Assembly: GCA_041393535.1 (NCBI GenBank) | Contig: JAWKJY010000002.1 | Location: 62,001-126,000 of the forward strand | Length of the DNA stretch: 64,000 bases | Direction: 5' to 3' | Source: JAWKJY01 sp041393535 | GTDB taxonomy: Bacteria; Actinomycetota; Thermoleophilia; Gaiellales; Gaiellaceae | Program-made: the position numbers and the translations under genes | Shown here: positions 61,155 to 64,000 of the stretch, piece after piece | Position numbering within the stretch: the first letter of the stretch is position 1 | Layout: every line of letters starts with the position of its first letter | The notes under the pieces: generated by a model | Told to the model about the DNA's origin: nothing | What the model saw: only the letters and a program-made list of their open reading frames with translations | Databases searched by the model: none

Positions 61155-62128
61155 GTCGCCCCCGCCCGGGCCGCAGGGCCGGACACGCCGGCGGTCGCCG
61201 CAGCGGCCTCGTCGAGCACGCCCAAGCCGTCCGTCAACCAGCGCAGCGCCCTCGAACGGCGGAGGCGCCGGGCCAGCCGCTCCCCGCGGGGCACGAGGCG
61301 CCCGGCCGCTGCGCCGCCGAGTGCCTGGTCGCGCAGCCGCCGGGCGTCGACTGCCGCGTCGTGCCAGCCGGCGACGGCGAGCAGGCGTCCCAGGCTGTCG
61401 AGGTGCGCCGACGCGCGCCGCCGGGCCGCCTCTCCCCGGGTGACGGGCTCGCCCGCGGCGGCGCGCAGCCACGGCTCGTTCCAGAACGGCAGCTCCTCGC
61501 CCTCCTCCGCGACGACGGTCTCGACGGACACGCACTGGACGACGTCACCCTGGAGCGCCACCCGCACGACGAGCCCGGCCGGCCACGCACAGAGCACCGG
61601 CCCGAGCGCCACGTGGAGCCGGTCGAGCCTCAGGCCGTCGCGATCCTCCGCGCGGTCCGCCATCGGCAGCCCACCCGGCATCTCCATCCCGCCCTCGTGG
61701 TCGCCGTCCCCGTGGCCGGCCCGCCGGTCGCCGTCGTCGTCATGGGCGCCGTGTCCGGTGCGACCGTCCCAGTCCTCGTCCGACGCGGCGGCCGCGCTCC
61801 GCGCGGACGCGTCGCGCCGCTGGGCGTCGACGTCGGCGAGGCGAAGCTGTGCGCGATCGAGCGCCCTCGCTGCGTCCCCGGGGATCCCGACGTCCACCCG
61901 CGCCCGCGGCCCGCTCATGTCCGCCCAGCTCCGCTCGACCTCGTCCCCCTCGTTCCTGCCGCAGACCACGAGCAGGTCGGCATCCGCGGGGCTGCCGACG
62001 ATCGGCCAGCCGCGTCGATCGAGCTCGACCTCCACCGCCAGTCGTGCCGCCGTCCCCCGGATCCCGCACGCCAGGAGCACGTGCGGGCGACCGGCGGCGA
62101 ACCGAAGCAGCGACCTCGTCAGGTCCAC
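61151..62128 (-). CDS. Soluble protein with NuoB-like and NuoD-like remnants joined by a His/Asp linker
   Basis: This 325-residue protein takes the place of nuoBCD. Residues 15-82 resemble NuoB without its Fe-S cysteines: ELDRRGWPIVGSPADADLLVVCG aligns with the NuoB DLDRFG..SPRQADL block, then SWADMSGPRARVDVG aligns with DQMPEPKWVISMG. Residues 124-155 form a linker rich in His, Asp, Gly and Met (HGDGDHEGGMEM). Residues 165-205 (LHVALGPVLCAWPAGLVVRV, LQGDVVQ) resemble the start of NuoD (GPQHPSTHGVLRL, LDGEVV). The remainder (205-325) is helical. The homologies are by eye. The GTG start overlaps nuoA by 10 bases. Confidence 0.65.
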   Translation of the reverse strand: MDLTRSLLRFAAGRPHVLLACGIRGTAARLAVEVELDRRGWPIVGSPADADLLVVCGRNEGDEVERSWADMSGPRARVDVGIPGDAARALDRAQLRLADVDAQRRDASARSAAAASDEDWDGRTGHGAHDDDGDRRAGHGDGDHEGGMEMPGGLPMADRAEDRDGLRLDRLHVALGPVLCAWPAGLVVRVALQGDVVQCVSVETVVAEEGEELPFWNEPWLRAAAGEPVTRGEAARRRASAHLDSLGRLLAVAGWHDAAVDARRLRDQALGGAAAGRLVPRGERLARRLRRSRALRWLTDGLGVLDEAAAATAGVSGPAARAGAT

Positions 62129-62475
62129 CGGAAGGCGCCCTCCCGCCAGGCGTAGGTGACGCCCGCGAGCAGGATCCCGAGGAAGACGAACATCTCGACG
62201 ACCGCGCTCGTCCCGACCTCGGACACGACCCGCACCCACGGGTACATGAACAGCATCTCCATGTCGAATGCGAGGAAGACCATCGTCACCGGGTACCAGC
62301 GGACGTGGTAGCGCGAGAACGCATGCTCGGCCGGCTCGCGCCCCGACACGAACGCGCTGCCGCGCCACGGCGCGCGCGCCACGGCGACGAGACTCCCGGC
62401 CGCGTAGCAGCCGCCCAGCGCCAGGAGCACGAGCCCCAGCAGCTCCAGCGCACGCACGAGCCCCTCGCCGCTCAT
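62119..62475 (-). CDS. nuoA: NuoA-like subunit
   Basis: The 118-residue three-helix protein keeps SRYHVRWYPVTMVFLAFDMEMLFMYPW, corresponding to the NuoA block ending FDVEVxFLYPW, cited by its key residues Asp and Glu. In the first loop, NuoA normally has YECGxEP. Here it is FVSGREPAEH, so the conserved Cys involved in the active/deactive switch of Complex I is missing. It is the first gene of the operon, with AGGGGA before the ATG. No separate promoter is evident in the 137 bases upstream. Confidence 0.88.
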   Translation of the reverse strand: MSGEGLVRALELLGLVLLALGGCYAAGSLVAVARAPWRGSAFVSGREPAEHAFSRYHVRWYPVTMVFLAFDMEMLFMYPWVRVVSEVGTSAVVEMFVFLGILLAGVTYAWREGAFRWT

Positions 62476-62612
62476 CCGAGATCCCCTGTTCACGGAACGC
62501 GGTGTCCGCAAACCCGGGCCGTCGGCGTCCCGTCGACGCCGTTCCCCGCGTCGCGCCCGACGGCGCGCCGAGGAGTCGGCCTGCCTGACCGGCCCTGGAC
62601 GGCGACGTCGCT

Positions 62613-63758
62613 CTACAGGATCCGGCGAGCGCCGACCCACTTGCTCGTGTACCACGGGTCGGAGAGGCTGGAGATCTTGACGACGTCGCCGGTGTGGGGG
62701 GCGTGGATGAACTGGCCGTTGCCGACGTAGATGCCGTTGTGGCCGAGGCCGTCGAAGAAGACGAGGTCGCCCGCCTGCAGCTGGTCCTTGGCGACGGCGA
62801 CGCCGTAGGTGTACTGGGAGGCGGCGTAGTGGGGCAGCGAGACGCCGAGCTTGGCGTAGACGTACATGATCAGGCCGGAGCAGTCGAAGCCGCTGGGTGA
62901 GGCTCCGCCCCAGACGTAGGGAACGCCGAGGTACTGCATGGCGATCCCGACGACGCCGCCGTAGCGGGCAGGGCCCGGCGCGGGTGCGGACGCGGGCGCC
63001 GACGTCGGGGCGGCCGGCGAGGCCGCTGGCGAGGCGGGCCGGCTCGTGCTGGCCTCCTCGGCGCGGGCGGCCGCTGCTGCGCGCTCGCGCTTCTCGGCGG
63101 CGAGGCGCCGCTCGAGCTCGCGCTTGAGCCGGGCCTGGCGCTCCCGCTCCCGTGCCTCGAGGTGGGCGATCTCGTCCTTGATCGAGTCGTAGAGGCGCCG
63201 CCGCTGTTCGAGGGCCCGCTCGATCTCGCCGCGCCGGGCGCGCAGGTCGTCGACGATCCGCTGCTGCTGGCGGCGCAGGCGCTCGAGCTGCGTCGTCTCC
63301 CGCGCGAGGGTGCGACGGGCCGTGTCCGCCTGGCCCGTGATGCGGGCGTCCTCGTCGCTGATGTGGCGGGCGGTCTCGGCGCGATCGAGCAGGTCGTCGA
63401 AGCTCTCGGCGCCGAGGATCACCTCGAGCGTGTCGGGCTGGCCGTCGGTGTACAGGGCGACGACGCGGTCGGCGAGCCGCTGCTGCGCCTCGCTGGCCGT
63501 CGTTCGGGCGAGACGCAGCCGTTCCTCGCTGCGAGCGAGCCGCTGCCTGGTCTGCTCGAGCCGGACGTTGGCGCCGTTCCAGCGGTCGACGATCTGGTCG
63601 AGCGAGGAGTCGATCTCGCGGATCTGGTCGAGGACGGCTTCGGCGGTGCCGCGCTTGCGCTCGATCTCCGGCGTGGACGGCATCGAGCCGGCGGTGGCGA
63701 CGAGGCCGAGGGCCGTCGAGACGGCCGCGATGAGGATCGGGAGCCTGTTCCGGTTCAT
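62613..63758 (-). CDS. NlpC/P60 peptidoglycan hydrolase with coiled-coil (RipA-like)
   Basis: The 381-residue exported protein has a signal peptide (RLPILIAAVSTALGLVATAG). A long coiled-coil follows (about 30-230), in which VVALYTDGQPDTLEVILGAESF marks the PcsB/RipA-type hinge. A Pro/Ala/Ser linker (235-264) leads to the NlpC/P60 domain with Cys293 (SGFDCSGLIMYVY), His340 (GLGHNGIYVG) and His352 (QFIHAPHTGD). The family cuts D-gamma-Glu-diaminopimelate bonds during cell separation. The coiled-coil usually holds the active site closed until a partner such as FtsEX pulls it open. Confidence 0.93.
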   Translation of the reverse strand: MNRNRLPILIAAVSTALGLVATAGSMPSTPEIERKRGTAEAVLDQIREIDSSLDQIVDRWNGANVRLEQTRQRLARSEERLRLARTTASEAQQRLADRVVALYTDGQPDTLEVILGAESFDDLLDRAETARHISDEDARITGQADTARRTLARETTQLERLRRQQQRIVDDLRARRGEIERALEQRRRLYDSIKDEIAHLEARERERQARLKRELERRLAAEKRERAAAAARAEEASTSRPASPAASPAAPTSAPASAPAPGPARYGGVVGIAMQYLGVPYVWGGASPSGFDCSGLIMYVYAKLGVSLPHYAASQYTYGVAVAKDQLQAGDLVFFDGLGHNGIYVGNGQFIHAPHTGDVVKISSLSDPWYTSKWVGARRIL

Positions 63759-63843
63759 GCGTCCGACGGGAGCGCGTCGGGCCGAGCCTGGCTGGACGCG
63801 GGCGACGGTAGATGCGCGATTTGAAGATCCCGTGAATCGTCGA

Positions 63844-63865
63844 CTTCATCGGATCTTCATCGAGC
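63844..63865. promoter_or_regulatory. 11-bp direct repeats in divergent promoter region
   Basis: CTTCATCGGAT and CTTCATCGAGC are adjacent 11-base repeats, the helical spacing used by OmpR/PhoB-type response regulators. They overlap the arm of an inverted repeat, GAAGATCC (63823) with GGATCTTC (63851). Confidence 0.4.
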
Positions 63866-63911
63866 CGCGGCTACGGTGCGATCGGGGGAGCCGCGCGCAA
63901 GGAGGTCCGCC

Positions 63912-64000
63912 ATGTGGAGTGGCCACCAGATGACCGGGTGGGGGTGGCTGATCATGAGCCTCGCGCTCGTCGCGTGGCTCGTGCTGATCGGGATCGCCGT
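63912..64000 (+). CDS. Small membrane protein, N-terminal part (SHOCT-type start)
   Basis: Only 29 full codons are visible before the window ends. The sequence WSGHQMTGWGWLIMSLALVA followed by WLVLIGIAV is a Trp/Gly-rich first helix like those of small SHOCT-domain membrane proteins. AAGGAGG at 63899-63905 is a strong ribosome site for the ATG at 63912. The rest of the gene is not available, so the family is only a guess. Confidence 0.55.
   Translation, partial: MWSGHQMTGWGWLIMSLALVAWLVLIGIA

Noticed and set aside
54301..62475. Mrp-type Na+/H+ antiporter operon
   Set aside because: NuoL, NuoM and NuoN-like proteins resemble Mrp subunits, but NuoA, NuoH, NuoJ and NuoK in nuo order, and the absence of MrpE, F and G, indicate a Complex I descendant.

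Overview
The window is bacterial, very GC-rich (around 70% or more by eye) and densely packed. A LexA regulator with an actinobacterial-type SOS box, a bacterial type A RNase P RNA, CsoR copper control and -10 hexamers sitting directly upstream of start codons point to a high-GC Gram-positive. A deep-branching actinobacterium of the Thermoleophilia type is my best guess, but that is an inference. No rRNA and no CRISPR array is present.

Layout. 1-28.9 kb holds ordinary chromosomal genes: a dehydrogenase fragment, two tandem MFS transporters, a homodimeric pyruvate dehydrogenase E1-like enzyme, a DipZ-like CcdA/thioredoxin fusion, a patatin, MsrA, an acyl-CoA synthetase, an AbrB/PIN toxin-antitoxin pair, a CaiB/BaiF CoA-transferase, a subtilase with two P-domains, a YyaL-type protein, a large PAS hybrid kinase, an M20 peptidase, a secreted zincin and an aldo/keto reductase. 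28.9-36 kb holds secreted proteins, two related SDR enzymes, a HIBADH-like dehydrogenase with a cupin, and a glycosyltransferase. 36-37.4 kb is a core block: secG, tRNA-Leu(GAG), lexA and a zinc-ribbon gene. 37.8-42.6 kb has a drug exporter with a MarR-like partner and a CoA-transferase operon. rnpB follows at 42.7 kb.

From 43.3 to 54.2 kb lies what looks like a metal and stress island: an XRE/nucleotidyltransferase fusion, a tyrosine recombinase, a copper locus (tandem-CsoR repressor, CopZ-like chaperone, His-rich exported protein, CopA ATPase), an MFS exporter, and an ArsR-rhodanese regulator divergent from a DsrE/methyltransferase pair. From 62.5 down to 54.3 kb runs a tightly overlapping operon for a Complex I-like membrane arm (NuoA, H, J, K, L, M, N). 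It lacks every normal peripheral-arm gene and carries two extra soluble genes instead. One of these looks like a fusion of NuoB-like and NuoD-like remnants joined by a His/Asp-rich linker. This is the most unusual system in the window. The window ends with an NlpC/P60 hydrolase and the start of a small membrane protein.

Quality warning. About 16 genes are broken by frameshifts, concentrated between 28.9 and 53 kb. Every junction I resolved is repaired by adding one or two bases, so these look like deletion-type sequencing errors rather than gene decay. Such genes are given as composite spans.
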